The notes: generated by a model from the letters alone, not told the origin. A stretch of DNA of 64,000 nucleotides from Actinomadura fibrosa (GCF_900659615.1 NZ_CAACUY010000012.1:35548-99547); one strand, 5' to 3'. Shown: positions 25,715 to 34,695, numbered from the stretch's first letter. Translations and numbers: made by a program.

Positions 25715-26755
25715 ATGAGTACGGCGTTCCAGCGGCTCTGCGACGAGCTCGTCCGAGCCTCCCTCGTCGAGGACCGCTCCTTCGGCGACCTCCTCCCCCG
25801 GATGATGCAGGCGGCCCAGTCCGCGTCCACCGCCGAGATGGACGCCGCGATGCCCCGGCTGGCCGAGGGCATCGCGGGCGCGCCCCCGAACCTCGGCGGC
25901 TGGCTCGCCGTCCTCGCCGGCGCCTGGATCGAGAACGGCGCCGACCCGGTGCCCGCCGGCCGCGCCGTCGTCGAGCGGCTCACCGACGTCACCGCGTCCG
26001 CCCTGGCCTTCGGCGAGGCCTGGGAGGAGGCCACCGGCGGCAAGCCGCCCGGCATGGAGGACGCGCAGCCGTCCCAGCAGATCGTCGACACCCTCGCGCC
26101 GAAGCTCGGCGACGGCACGGTCGCCGCGATGATGGCGTGGTTCGCGCTGCCGCAGTTCGCGATGGCGGCCTGCACGGTCCTGTCGGTGTCCCCCGCCGTC
26201 CGCGCCGGGCTGACCGACCGCGACTTCAGCGCCTTCGCCGCCGGCCGCGCCGCCGGATACCACGGCCAGATGGAGTACGTCCAAGGGCTCCTGCGCGTCC
26301 TGGACGGCGAGCGCCTCCTCGTCCTCGACCGCGAGAGCCGCCGCGGCTGGACGGTCACCATCGGCGGCATCGGCGACAACTTCCAGCTTCACACCCTCCT
26401 CGCGGGCGCGCTCGCCGGCCGCCCGGGCGGCCTGCCCGGCACCCCGCCCGCGCCCGAGATCATCGCCTGCTTCCTGGACGCCGACGTCCCGCCCGGCCGG
26501 CCGATCATCTCCAGCCCGTGGAACCTCGTCGACGCGCACGGCGAATGGATCTACAACGAGGGCGTGCCCGCCGACATCCCCGCCGTCAACGGCACCCGCG
26601 TCGTCGTCCTGGACCCGCCGTCCTACGAGCGGACGTTCCCGGCCGGGCGGCGCTTCCCGCTGATGCGCGCCACCTTCACGCTGGACGGCGCGCACCTGCC
26701 CGAGGACCTCGCCGGCTGGTGGCCCCACATCGCCCCGGCCAGGAACCCGCTCTGA
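25715..26755 (+). CDS. Conserved hypothetical protein
   Basis: 346 residues from ATG 25715. Soluble, mostly alpha-helical; no signal peptide or membrane span. Features: an N-terminal helical region, QFAMAACTVLSVSPAVRAGL (about 149-168), a beta-rich middle with RRGWTVTIGGIGDNFQLHTLL (about 210-230) and a C-terminal PSYERTFPAGRRFPLMRATF. I do not recognise a family. It is divergent from the acyl-CoA dehydrogenase (79 bp apart), so it could share regulation with it. Confidence 0.75.
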   Translation: MSTAFQRLCDELVRASLVEDRSFGDLLPRMMQAAQSASTAEMDAAMPRLAEGIAGAPPNLGGWLAVLAGAWIENGADPVPAGRAVVERLTDVTASALAFGEAWEEATGGKPPGMEDAQPSQQIVDTLAPKLGDGTVAAMMAWFALPQFAMAACTVLSVSPAVRAGLTDRDFSAFAAGRAAGYHGQMEYVQGLLRVLDGERLLVLDRESRRGWTVTIGGIGDNFQLHTLLAGALAGRPGGLPGTPPAPEIIACFLDADVPPGRPIISSPWNLVDAHGEWIYNEGVPADIPAVNGTRVVVLDPPSYERTFPAGRRFPLMRATFTLDGAHLPEDLAGWWPHIAPARNPL

Positions 26756-26785
26756 TCAGAACCGGACCGAGGACGGCGGTGGCGT

Positions 26786-27523
26786 TCAGAAGCGCACCAG
26801 GACCGCGGTGGCGTCGTCGTACCGCTTCCCCCCGGCGACGGCCGCCGACGCCTCCGCGTCCCTGGTCCGCCTGACGAGCTCGCGCGGCCCCTCCCGGTCG
26901 AGAAGCCGGAGCAGCCCGTCCCAGTCCAGCCGCCCGAACCGCTCCACCAGCCGGGACGCGCCGTCGCTCAGCACGGCCGCCCGCCGCAGCCCCCGCACGG
27001 GAACCTCACCGGTCAGCCCCTCGTAGGCCGCTTCCGGACGCGTGCCCGCCACCCAGAAACCGCCCGGACTGTTCCGCGACCTCCGGACCGCCTCGAACGT
27101 GTAGCTCGGCAGCCGGTCGACCCTGTCGTCGCGGAAGACGAGCACCTCCCCCACGTCCATGACGATCGGGGAGTCCGCCAGGACGAACCACTCCACGACG
27201 TCCTCACGCCGCCGCAGCAGCGACACGGTCGACGAGGGACTGTCCGGATTGCCCAGGTCGCACGTCGCCGTGTGCGCCTCCCCGGTCACCTTGATCGCCT
27301 CGGCCACCAGGTCCGGCAGCGGCTTGCCGTCCTCCAGCGCCATCCGCGCCGCGATCTGCCCGCCGATCCGCCGCACCAGCCACGCCGGGTCGTGGCGGCA
27401 CCCGCTGTCCACCCCCGGCGGCGCCGTCGCGCCGTCCAGCAGCACGACCCAGCCGGGGCCCGCCGCGACGAAGTCCTCGTTCGGACGTCCCGGCGTCGCC
27501 TCACTCACGTAACTCACCTGCAC
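26786..27523 (-). CDS. PP2C-like protein phosphatase
   Basis: 245 residues if started at GTG 27521-27523; GTG 27515-27517 or 27506-27508 (AGGTGA upstream) are alternatives. The PP2C hallmarks are there in reduced form: ATPGRPNEDFVAAGPG...LLDGA (metal-site Asp), STVSLLRR, VLADSPIVM, LSDGASRLVERFG, and YDDATAVLVRF at the end. It aligns along its length with the island gene at 41624-42445, including GFWVAGTRPEAA versus GFWVASTRPEAA. Substrate unknown; the start sits in a TTCG-loop hairpin (CCTGCA/TGCAGG). Confidence 0.8.
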   Translation of the reverse strand: MQVSYVSEATPGRPNEDFVAAGPGWVVLLDGATAPPGVDSGCRHDPAWLVRRIGGQIAARMALEDGKPLPDLVAEAIKVTGEAHTATCDLGNPDSPSSTVSLLRRREDVVEWFVLADSPIVMDVGEVLVFRDDRVDRLPSYTFEAVRRSRNSPGGFWVAGTRPEAAYEGLTGEVPVRGLRRAAVLSDGASRLVERFGRLDWDGLLRLLDREGPRELVRRTRDAEASAAVAGGKRYDDATAVLVRF

Positions 27524-27694
27524 GAATGCAGGTCTACCCGCTGGAACCCCGGTTTCGGTCCGAGTGCACCAAACCCTCACCATCCCGCCCACATGCCGCG
27601 GACCCGGGCAGCCAACGACGCGGTCACCGCTCGCGGACGTCCCGGAGACCACGCACGACCACTCCCGCACCGCGTTTACGGACACAATGGACCG

Positions 27695-28075
27695 ATGATC
27701 GAACCGATCGACCCGGCCCACCTCCCGGCACCGTCACCGGCCTACGCGCACGGCGCGCTCGTCGAGAACGCCCGCCGCACCCTCTTCGTCAGCGGCCAGC
27801 CCCCGTGGACGACCGACGGCGACACCCCCGCCGGCTTCGACGCGCAGTGCCGGCTCGCCTGGGCGAACGTGGTCTCCGTCCTCGCCGGTGCGGGGATGAC
27901 CGTCCGGAACCTCGCCAAGGTCACCATCTACCTCTCCGACCGGCGGTACCGCGACGCCAACGCCGCGATCCGCCACGAGGTCCTCGGCGACCACCGCCCC
28001 GCCGTCACGGTCATCATCACCGGGATCTACGACGAGTCCTGGCTCCTGGAGATCGAGGCCGTCGCCATCGGCTGA
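27695..28075 (+). CDS. RidA/YjgF-like protein
   Basis: 126 residues, the family's normal size. TLFVSGQPP, DAQCRLAWANVVSVLAGAGMTV (about 48-69), KVTIYLSD and LLEIEAVAIG fit the RidA fold, a trimeric imine/enamine deaminase family. The arginine that contacts substrate in true RidA (in an ARxxV element) appears replaced: RPAVTVIITG. It may thus belong to a Rid subgroup with another activity. Its 3' end overlaps the convergent MerR gene by 49 bp. Confidence 0.82.
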   Translation: MIEPIDPAHLPAPSPAYAHGALVENARRTLFVSGQPPWTTDGDTPAGFDAQCRLAWANVVSVLAGAGMTVRNLAKVTIYLSDRRYRDANAAIRHEVLGDHRPAVTVIITGIYDESWLLEIEAVAIG

Positions 28076-28434
28076 GGGTCGCCCTGCGCGGCCGCGAGCA
28101 ACGCGTCCAGGGTCTCCTGCGACGACCGCAACCGGGTGATCGCCTCGGTGACCCGGGCGCGTTCCCGCCGCAGCCGCGTCACCATATCCGGACACGGCGA
28201 CGGCACCATCCGCTCGCCCTCGTCGTGGAAACAGCCGAGCAGCGGCGCGATGACCGCGGTGGGAAGCCCGGCTTCGAGCAGGGCCCGGATATGCCGCACC
28301 GCCGCGACGTCCGACTCGGCGTACTCGCGGTAGCCGTTCCCCGACCGGACGGGCCTGAGCAGCCCCTGCTCCTCGTAGTAGCGCAGCAGCCGCCTGCTCA
28401 CCCCCGTCACGGCGGCGAGCTCACCGATCCGCAT
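28027..28434 (-). CDS. MerR family transcriptional regulator
   Basis: 135 residues from ATG 28432-28434. N-terminal winged helix: MRIGELAAVTGVSRRLLRYYEEQGL, RSGNGYREY (about 1-40), then a dimerisation coiled coil. One cysteine pair (GCFHDEG, SPCPDM; about 67 and 80) could serve sensing, but no metal-regulator consensus is obvious. Divergent from the SDR gene with a MerR-type promoter between them, which it probably controls. C-terminal coding overlaps the RidA-like gene by 49 bp. Confidence 0.9.
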   Translation of the reverse strand: MRIGELAAVTGVSRRLLRYYEEQGLLRPVRSGNGYREYAESDVAAVRHIRALLEAGLPTAVIAPLLGCFHDEGERMVPSPCPDMVTRLRRERARVTEAITRLRSSQETLDALLAAAQGDPQPMATASISRSQDSS

Positions 28435-28446
28435 GCCGTCCTCCGC

Positions 28447-28478
28447 TTGACCCTCACACCGATGTGACGCCCTACCGT
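28447..28478 (+). promoter_or_regulatory. MerR-type promoter with dyad operator
   Basis: TTGACC (28447-28452) and a weak -10 CTACCG/TACCGT (28472-28478) are separated by 19-20 bp, longer than optimal, and the spacer contains TCACA-CCGA-TGTGA (28454-28467). This is the layout of promoters twisted into activity by MerR proteins. Confidence 0.7.
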
Positions 28479-28507
28479 CCCATTGTCCCGAACGGAAGGA
28501 GGCACCG

Positions 28508-29137
28508 ATGCCCGGTGCGGTCGTCATCGGCGCGGGTCCCGGAATCGGCCAGGCCGTCGCCCGCCGCTTCGCCCGAGAGGGCCTGCCCATCGCCCTCATC
28601 GCCCGCAGCGAGAAGACCCTGGAAAACAGCGTCCAAGCCCTCACCCTCCAAGCCGACAGCACCGACGAGGAGGCCCTGCGCGCCGCCCTCGACCGCGCCA
28701 CGGCCGAACTCGGACTCCCCGACGTCGTCGTCTACAACGCCGCCGTCATCCAGGCCGACGCGCCGGGCGAACTGTCGGCGCGCGGCCACCTCGACGCCTG
28801 GGCGGTCAACGTCGTCGGCGCGCTCACCGCCGCCGCCCACATCGCCCCCGCCATGGCCCGGCGCGGCAGCGGGACCATCCTCATCACCGGAGGCATGCCC
28901 GAACCGAAACCCGAATACGTCAGCCTCTCCCTCGGCAAGGCGGGCGTCCGCACCCTCGTCACACTTCTCGACCGGACCTACGGCCCGTCCAACGTCCACG
29001 TCGCCAGCGTCACCGTGGCCGGCCCCGTGGCCCCGGGCACCCCCTTCGACCCGGACGACATCGCCGAGCACTACTGGCGCCTCCACGCGCAACCCCGCGG
29101 CGAATGGCAGCACGAGGTCCTGCACACCGGCACCTGA
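28508..29137 (+). CDS. Short-chain dehydrogenase/reductase-like protein
   Basis: 209 residues, ATG 28508 after AAGGAGG. Rossmann motif GAGPGIGQAVA (about 8-18), DVVVYNAA (NNAG counterpart) and ILITGG strand are present. The catalytic Y-x-x-x-K is not: the region reads YVSLSLGKAG with no tyrosine four residues before the lysine. It may bind NAD(P) without classical oxidoreductase chemistry. Transcribed divergently from the MerR gene that probably regulates it. Confidence 0.82.
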   Translation: MPGAVVIGAGPGIGQAVARRFAREGLPIALIARSEKTLENSVQALTLQADSTDEEALRAALDRATAELGLPDVVVYNAAVIQADAPGELSARGHLDAWAVNVVGALTAAAHIAPAMARRGSGTILITGGMPEPKPEYVSLSLGKAGVRTLVTLLDRTYGPSNVHVASVTVAGPVAPGTPFDPDDIAEHYWRLHAQPRGEWQHEVLHTGT

Positions 29138-29200
29138 CCACCGGCCTTCCGCTCAGTAGAATGAACCGGCTCTGTCGTCCGAGCGAAGGCAGGAAGTTTC

Positions 29201-29695
29201 GTGGGTGTCCTTTTCGATTACTTCCGGGCACCCGACCGCGAAACCGCCCACGCACCCCTGCTGACCATCCTGCACGGCGCGCAGGAACCACCGCTCGACC
29301 GCTTCCCGGCCAAGGGCTGCGACCCCTTCATCATCATGGGACGCCTGCTCGCGCTCGTCCTCAACCGCTCCTGGGACGTCGATCTGGTCGAGTGCGAAAT
29401 CATCTGGCCCGGCGACTCCCTTGGAGCGTCCCAAGCCTTACCGGAAGACGACGCATGGGAGACCGGCCTCGTCCTCATGGAACTGCCGTCGTTCTTCCGG
29501 GACTCCTTCGCCGACGTCGACGACCACGCACTCCCCTGGATCGCGGACCGCTGGTCCCGCACCCGCGAGTTCACCAAGGCCGGATTCGTCGACTCCGTCC
29601 TCGACTTCATCGAGGAGTTCATCGCCCTCACCCGCCGCGCGCAGAAGGCCGGCGAACTGATCTACTGCCTCTCCAGCGTCCGCCCGGCCGGCTGA
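29201..29695 (+). CDS. Hypothetical protein
   Basis: 164 residues from GTG 29201 with AGGAAG upstream. Soluble, acidic, no signal or membrane span. Contains FDYFRAPDRETAHAP near the start, repeated tryptophans (NRSWDVDL, IADRWSRT) and a helical C-terminus. The layout recalls DUF1877-like immunity-type proteins, but I cannot assign it with confidence. It stands alone between an SDR-like gene and a convergent SDR gene (2-bp gap). Confidence 0.6.
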   Translation: MGVLFDYFRAPDRETAHAPLLTILHGAQEPPLDRFPAKGCDPFIIMGRLLALVLNRSWDVDLVECEIIWPGDSLGASQALPEDDAWETGLVLMELPSFFRDSFADVDDHALPWIADRWSRTREFTKAGFVDSVLDFIEEFIALTRRAQKAGELIYCLSSVRPAG

Positions 29696-29697
29696 CG

Positions 29698-30462
29698 CTA
29701 CTTGCCGTGCGGATCGGCGGCGTTCAGCGTCTGGACGACCTGGTCGTAGTCACCGCGCGCCTCGCCGTACCGGAGGAACTTCACCCGCTCGACCTGGATC
29801 TCCTTGGCCTCGGGCTGCGTCTCCAGCAGCTCGAAGACCTCCCCGACGAACTCGTCGAGCGGCATCGCGAAGTCGCTGCTCTCCTGCCCGGGCAGCAGAG
29901 CCGTCCGCACCGACGGCGGCACGAGCTCCACGACCTTCACGCTCGTCCCGGCGAGCTGCAACCGCAGCGACTCGCTCAGCATGTGAATGGCGGCCTTGGA
30001 CGCGTTGTAACTCGGCGTCGCCCTGAGCGGCGCGAACGCCAGCCCCGACGACACCGTGACGATCGTGGCGTCCGGCCGTCCCTGCAAGTGCTCGACGAAC
30101 GCCCCGATGAGCCGGATCGGCCCCAGCACGTTCGTGGTCACGACCTCCTCCGCCGACGCCAGGAACGTCTCGGGCTTGCGCCAGTCCTCCACCCGCATGA
30201 TCCCGGCCATCGCGACCAGGACGTTGAGATCCGGATGCCGCGCCAGCACCTCCCGCGCCGCGGACGCGACGCTCTCCGCGTCCGCCGTGTCGATCTGGAC
30301 GGTGTCGATCCCGGGATGCTCCTCGGCGATCCGCTCCAGCAGCTCTGCGCGCCGGCCCCCGACGATCACGGTGTTCCCCCGCTCATGCAGCCCGACGGCG
30401 AGCGCGAGGCCGATGCCACTGGTGGAGCCGGGGATGAAGACGGTGTTCCCAGTAAGGTTCAT
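29698..30462 (-). CDS. SDR family oxidoreductase (DltE-like)
   Basis: 254 residues from ATG 30460-30462. Complete classical SDR: cofactor motif GSTSGIGLALA (about 12-22), NVLVAMAG, catalytic serine in VTVSSGLAF (about 138-146) and Y-N-A-S-K (about 152-156). Ends with a C-terminal region about 50 residues longer than minimal SDRs, as in DltE-like proteins. Divergent from an MmyB-type regulator gene 100 bp away, a frequent actinobacterial pairing in which the regulator controls the SDR. Confidence 0.9.
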   Translation of the reverse strand: MNLTGNTVFIPGSTSGIGLALAVGLHERGNTVIVGGRRAELLERIAEEHPGIDTVQIDTADAESVASAAREVLARHPDLNVLVAMAGIMRVEDWRKPETFLASAEEVVTTNVLGPIRLIGAFVEHLQGRPDATIVTVSSGLAFAPLRATPSYNASKAAIHMLSESLRLQLAGTSVKVVELVPPSVRTALLPGQESSDFAMPLDEFVGEVFELLETQPEAKEIQVERVKFLRYGEARGDYDQVVQTLNAADPHGK

Positions 30463-30562
30463 ACCTAGGATCCTCACCCAAGTTCCGCCGCGCATGCAGA
30501 GACCCCTCATCGGGGGATCGCCGATCCCTGGCTGCCCCACGGCACCCGCCCATAATGGAGAT

Positions 30563-31408
30563 ATGGACCGTCCCGCCCTGGCCGACTTCCTGCGCCGTCG
30601 CCGCGAGGCACTCCGTCCCGGGGACATAGGACTCCCCACAGGAGCCCGCCGCCGGACCCCGGGCCTCAGGCGCGAGGAAGTCGCCGCCCTGGCGACGATG
30701 TCCACCGACTACTACACACGCCTGGAACAGCAGCGCGGCCCGCAACCGAGCGAGCAAATGCTGTCCTCCCTCGCCCGCGCCCTCCGCCTCACCGAAGGCG
30801 AACGCGACTACCTCTTCCAGATAGCGGGCCACAACGCCCCCACCTCATACCCCGTCACCACCCACGTAGCTCCGGCCCTCCTCCGCGTCCTGGACCGCCT
30901 CGCCGACACCCCCGCCCTCATCCTGTCCAACCTGGGCGAAACCCTGGTCCAGAACCGAATGGCCGACGCCCTCTTCGGCGAACAGTCGGGCTACACCGGT
31001 CTGGCCCGAAGCGGCATCTACCGCTGGTTCACCGACCCCCGCGAACGCCTCCGCTACCCCGAGGACGACCGCGACCGCCAAAGCCGCGCCCAGGTAGCGA
31101 ACCTCCGCGCCGCCTACGGCTCAATGGGCCCCCACTCCCGAGCCGGCGACCTGGTAACGGCCCTCCACAAAGCCAGCAGCGAATTCACCGACCTATGGGA
31201 ACGCCACGAGGTAGCCAGACGCTTCGAGGACCACAAAACTCTGATCCACCCCGAGATAGGCCCCATAGAACTAGACTGCCAGGCCCTATTTACCGAAGAC
31301 CAGTCCCAGGCCCTACTAGTCCTGACAGCCGCCCCCCGCACAGAGGACTACGAGAAACTACAACTCCTATCAGTCCTAGGCCACCAACCAACAGCCCGAT
31401 CCACCTGA
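30563..31408 (+). CDS. XRE-type regulator with MmyB-like ligand-binding domain
   Basis: 281 residues from ATG 30563. N-terminal HTH with the motif typical of the family, RRRTPGLRREEVAALATMSTDYYTRLEQ (in two pieces, about 28-55), followed by the MmyB-like PAS-related domain (about 105-270) with ALFGEQSGY and FTDPRERLRYPED. Related regulators bind fatty acids and control adjacent SDR genes. Codons CTA and ATA become frequent toward the 3' end, unlike neighbouring genes. Confidence 0.9.
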   Translation: MDRPALADFLRRRREALRPGDIGLPTGARRRTPGLRREEVAALATMSTDYYTRLEQQRGPQPSEQMLSSLARALRLTEGERDYLFQIAGHNAPTSYPVTTHVAPALLRVLDRLADTPALILSNLGETLVQNRMADALFGEQSGYTGLARSGIYRWFTDPRERLRYPEDDRDRQSRAQVANLRAAYGSMGPHSRAGDLVTALHKASSEFTDLWERHEVARRFEDHKTLIHPEIGPIELDCQALFTEDQSQALLVLTAAPRTEDYEKLQLLSVLGHQPTARST

Positions 31409-31727
31409 CAGCCTGATCAATCCACCACCTAGGGCGAGCACGTCCACAGACACCCCACCAGCAAGGCGAGACGGCACCCCGCCAATCCAGTCGGCTCCCT
31501 CCGGAGGGCGGCGACGGCATCTTCGTCCTCACGGGCACCGCCGACCCCCTGGAAAACCACCCTGCACTCCGCGGCACCTGACACCCAGAACACCTACCAG
31601 GTCCCACATATCGCGGCCGTATCGAAAAACGCATACAAGTCCGCAACACCCGTCCTCCTCCAATGAGGGCCCAGGAGCCGCGCCAAAGACATGGCGCCCG
31701 GCCCCGAAGGCCGACCGACGGAGGACC
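31409..31727. other. Intergenic stretch upstream of the Tat-exported TPR gene
   Basis: 319 bp with low coding potential and C-rich + strand. No hairpin with a run of T, no repeat and no plausible short gene seen. It presumably carries the promoter of the gene at 31728. Confidence 0.45.
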
Positions 31728-33014
31728 ATGACTGAGGACGGGAAGTGGAACCGCCGCTCACTGTTACGAGGAGCAGCGATAGTGGCCGGCGCCACCGCCG
31801 CAGCTCCACTGCTGGGAGGCACGGCACGAGCCGACACCACCGACGCGGATGCCCTCTTCCAGACGGGGCAGTTCGAAGAAGCGGGCCGCGCATACGACGA
31901 GATCCTCAAGAAGGACCCCAACAACGTCCAGGCCACACGCCAACGCGGCTACGTCGCTCTACTGAGCAACAACTTCACCGACGCAGAGGAGTACCTCAAC
32001 ACGGCCCTCAAGCTGGCGCCCGACGACACGAACACCAACCGGCTCCTGGGCGACTGCTACCTCCGGCAGGACAAGTTCTCCCTCGCCGCACCACGTTGGC
32101 AGGCGATAGGCGACGAAGGCTACGCCAAGTGGTTCGCGGCGGTCCCCAGCAACGCGTACGAGATCCACGGCGACACAGCCCGGCTCCCCTGGCAGCAAAC
32201 GGACCCGTTCCCGCTGGTCGAAGCCTCGGTCAACGGCGGCCCGGCGAAGCGCTTCATGTTCTACGTCGGCGCCCCCAGCCTGGGCGTGTCCTCAGCAGTG
32301 GCCAAGGAAGTCGGCCTGCGCGCCGTGGCCCAGGAACAGCTCGACACAGGCGAGTGGCTGTACTACGGAATGCTGGACTCGCTCAAGCTGGGCGACATGG
32401 AACTACGCAACATCCCTGTGAGCTGGTCGACAACAGCATCAGGTGAAGACATCGACAACGGCTACGACGGCCTCATAGGCACGTGGGTCTTCTACCACCT
32501 GCTGACCACGTTCGACTACGCAGGCCGGTCACTCATCCTCCGCCGCCCGACACCCGAAGCAGCCAGCAAGGTAAGCGCCGCCTACGCCCGAACGAGCACC
32601 AAGCCTCTCCCCCTATGGCTGGCCTTCGACCACATGGTGCACAGCAAGGGCAGCATCGCCGGCTCAAGCCCACGCGTGATGGCCGTGAACCCCGGCGGAG
32701 TCAGCGAGAACGTCGCGGGCATGCCCGAGGAGACCTCCAAGCAGTTCAAAGTCCGCACCGACTACGATCGCCCACTCGAAACCGCCGCCCACAGCCACCC
32801 GACCATCGCCTACCCCTGCTACCCCAAGCAGATCCGCCTAGGCGACGCCGTAGCCAACGAGGCCTACTGCGTAACAAACCCGAACATGCAAGTCGCCCGC
32901 CGCTACGGCTTCAACGTATGGGCCGACTTCGCCCACAGCTTCTTCAAGCCCTACAACATAACCCTAGACTTCAAGGAAATGAACATCCACATAACCAAAG
33001 GCAAAGCAACCTAA
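31728..33014 (+). CDS. Tat-exported TPR protein with degenerate retropepsin-like domain
   Basis: 428 residues, ATG 31728 after GGAGG. Tat signal NRRSLLRG with cleavage expected after ARA (about residue 36). TPR-type repeats occupy about 40-120 (FQTGQFEEAGRAYDEILKKDP, in two halves, and FTDAEEYLNTALKLAPDD). From about 165 the pattern is that of a retroviral-type aspartyl protease, but the catalytic D-(T/S)-G is absent in both expected places (FMFYVGAPSLGVSS; VMAVNPGGVSENV). It is probably a binding protein rather than a protease. Stand-alone gene. Confidence 0.7.
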   Translation: MTEDGKWNRRSLLRGAAIVAGATAAAPLLGGTARADTTDADALFQTGQFEEAGRAYDEILKKDPNNVQATRQRGYVALLSNNFTDAEEYLNTALKLAPDDTNTNRLLGDCYLRQDKFSLAAPRWQAIGDEGYAKWFAAVPSNAYEIHGDTARLPWQQTDPFPLVEASVNGGPAKRFMFYVGAPSLGVSSAVAKEVGLRAVAQEQLDTGEWLYYGMLDSLKLGDMELRNIPVSWSTTASGEDIDNGYDGLIGTWVFYHLLTTFDYAGRSLILRRPTPEAASKVSAAYARTSTKPLPLWLAFDHMVHSKGSIAGSSPRVMAVNPGGVSENVAGMPEETSKQFKVRTDYDRPLETAAHSHPTIAYPCYPKQIRLGDAVANEAYCVTNPNMQVARRYGFNVWADFAHSFFKPYNITLDFKEMNIHITKGKAT

Positions 33015-33063
33015 CCCACACCCAAGAACATGTCGGGATCTACCCGGCCATCAACCTGACCCT

Positions 33064-33315
33064 TCAGATTCTCATATGGGGCGGTATGCGGTTGCCGTCG
33101 CTGTCAAAAGGTCTTGCCCATCCTCGTTTGGCATATTCCCTGTTGAGCCATGGCCGCAGACGGCGGGGAAGATAGCCGACAGGCGGCCCGGGCCCGCCCT
33201 TCCGATACAAGTAGACGTTCATGCCGATGACCGCCCCCATGAGGAATCCAAAGAAAACCCAGTATGCGTGCGCCAAGGGTCTCACCTCCGCTCCCAGATA
33301 CCCGTCGAGCGACAC
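33064..33315 (-). CDS. Small membrane protein, hypothetical
   Basis: 83 residues from GTG 33313-33315 (CAGGGG upstream). One hydrophobic segment (about 17-37, VFFGFLMGAVIGMNVYLY) followed by a basic tail with PRRLRPWLNREYAKRGW. Convergent with the TPR gene. Could be genuine; no family recognised. Confidence 0.5.
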   Translation of the reverse strand: MSLDGYLGAEVRPLAHAYWVFFGFLMGAVIGMNVYLYRKGGPGPPVGYLPRRLRPWLNREYAKRGWARPFDSDGNRIPPHMRI

Positions 33316-33480
33316 GCCCCTGCCCAGCCGCTACCCCCGGCACGCAACTTCAATACCCCCCACGGCACCACCAGCAAGTTCTAACCCGCAGCAGCAACAA
33401 AGTCCCGCACCGTAGGCGCAGGCACACCCTCAGCGCCCATCGCTAGACGACGCTCGAAAGCCAGCGCGCCGCCATAGCAG

Positions 33481-33846
33481 ATGGTCGAGCCGGACCCCCA
33501 GCGAACACGACGGAAGGCACGTCCAAACACATGGCTCCGGGAACCAACCCCCACGCCGACACACCCGCCCCAGCAGGCGGAGACCACACCACCCGCGAAC
33601 CGCAGGAAAACGAAAGTCGCCGGAAAAGGCGTTCCTTCCGCCGGCGCGGTCGTCGACTACGACGTGCGCAAACCGGCCGGGTCCTCGGGACCACAGCTCA
33701 CACGTTGCGCTGAGCAGGCATTGGAACTCACTGCTGTAGTTCACTACGCCGATACCGAGGAGCAAGTGAGGGAGCGCGAAGGGCGTGCAGAGCAGGCACT
33801 CGACGTGTTCATCAAGGCTGCCAGCGCTAAGGTGCGCGTCGCCTGA
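33481..33846 (+). CDS. Possible short or remnant gene
   Basis: The last ~45 codons (from about 33705) look coding, with an acidic helical stretch ending EQALDVFIKAASAKVRVA, and use less GC-rich third positions than neighbouring core genes. The first ~75 codons are low-complexity and doubtful, so the real gene may be shorter or truncated. No family recognised. It lies in the degraded region left of the tRNA-Tyr island. Confidence 0.3.
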   Translation: MVEPDPQRTRRKARPNTWLREPTPTPTHPPQQAETTPPANRRKTKVAGKGVPSAGAVVDYDVRKPAGSSGPQLTRCAEQALELTAVVHYADTEEQVREREGRAEQALDVFIKAASAKVRVA

Positions 33847-34215
33847 GACTGCACCTGCGAGGTCTCGCCAGAACGGACGCTCCCGACGAAGCCGGGAGCC
33901 GTTGCAGGCACTTACAATTCGCGGACAACACCGGTTCATGACGCGTCTCACGGACGAGATTCACACCCGTCCGAGCTTGTCCTCTGACCTGTTCAGCAGG
34001 CCCCTCGAATGCCTGGGTTCCGTCCCCGTCCAGGTCTGTCTATTGCCTCAGCATCGAGCCCTACTCCGACGTCGACCGGCACGTCGTGATCCAGCGCATC
34101 CACGACGCCGTGATGCCGTCCAAGATCGTCCAGGGCTGTTGTTGGCACCTGCGTTAGCAGCTGGCTCGTGCTTTCCGTGATGCCAACTGCCAGTGATCAT
34201 GTCTCCCATGGACGG
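33847..34215. other. Degraded sequence left of the island
   Basis: A gene-like fragment ends at the TAG at 34156-34158 (reading SIEPYSDVDRHVVIQR and onward to CCWHLR from about 34050) but has no start or upstream continuation; I take it as a remnant. No other feature seen. Confidence 0.35.
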
Positions 34216-34695
34216 TCAGAGCGGGATCTGTGGGGCACCTCCGCTTGCGCCCAGGTCGTGGCGGATCGCGTCTCTGAGTTCGTGGAGATGCTCGCCGTAG
34301 GCCAGCAGCACTGGCTCGTATTCGGCCAGTTGTTCTCCTTGGCCGATGCGATCGCGCATGGTGCGCAGGCTGCGGAACGCTTGGTCCGCTGCGGTGATCA
34401 CGGCGGGTGGTGCGACAAGAATGATGTGTTCGCGCGCCTTCGTGACTCCTGCGGCGCGGAATGCGGCTCTGGCGGCCTGCTGGGGAGTGGAATCGGGATA
34501 CTCTCCGAGCGCAACCCCGCGCATCGCCTCGTTGGCTTCGTGGAGGGCGGACAAGTAATCCGTGTAGGCTTCGCGCCGCACGGCCGCAAATCTTTGGTGG
34601 TGTTCTCGTCGGAAGCGCAAGTGTTCGGTCAACAATGCCGAGCCCAGTCCGATGACGGCACCCATCGCAGTAGCCAGCACGGGAATCCATGACAT
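34216..34695 (-). CDS. Membrane-anchored hypothetical protein
   Basis: 159 residues from ATG 34693-34695 (a TTG 10 codons upstream is possible). One N-terminal membrane segment (about 3-23) followed by a helical cytoplasmic domain (FRREHHQRFAAVRREAYTDY, SALHEANEAMRG). This architecture, a short TM anchor plus helical RREAY domain, recurs in actinomycete genomes without known function. Located just outside the island. Confidence 0.6.
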   Translation of the reverse strand: MSWIPVLATAMGAVIGLGSALLTEHLRFRREHHQRFAAVRREAYTDYLSALHEANEAMRGVALGEYPDSTPQQAARAAFRAAGVTKAREHIILVAPPAVITAADQAFRSLRTMRDRIGQGEQLAEYEPVLLAYGEHLHELRDAIRHDLGASGGAPQIPL

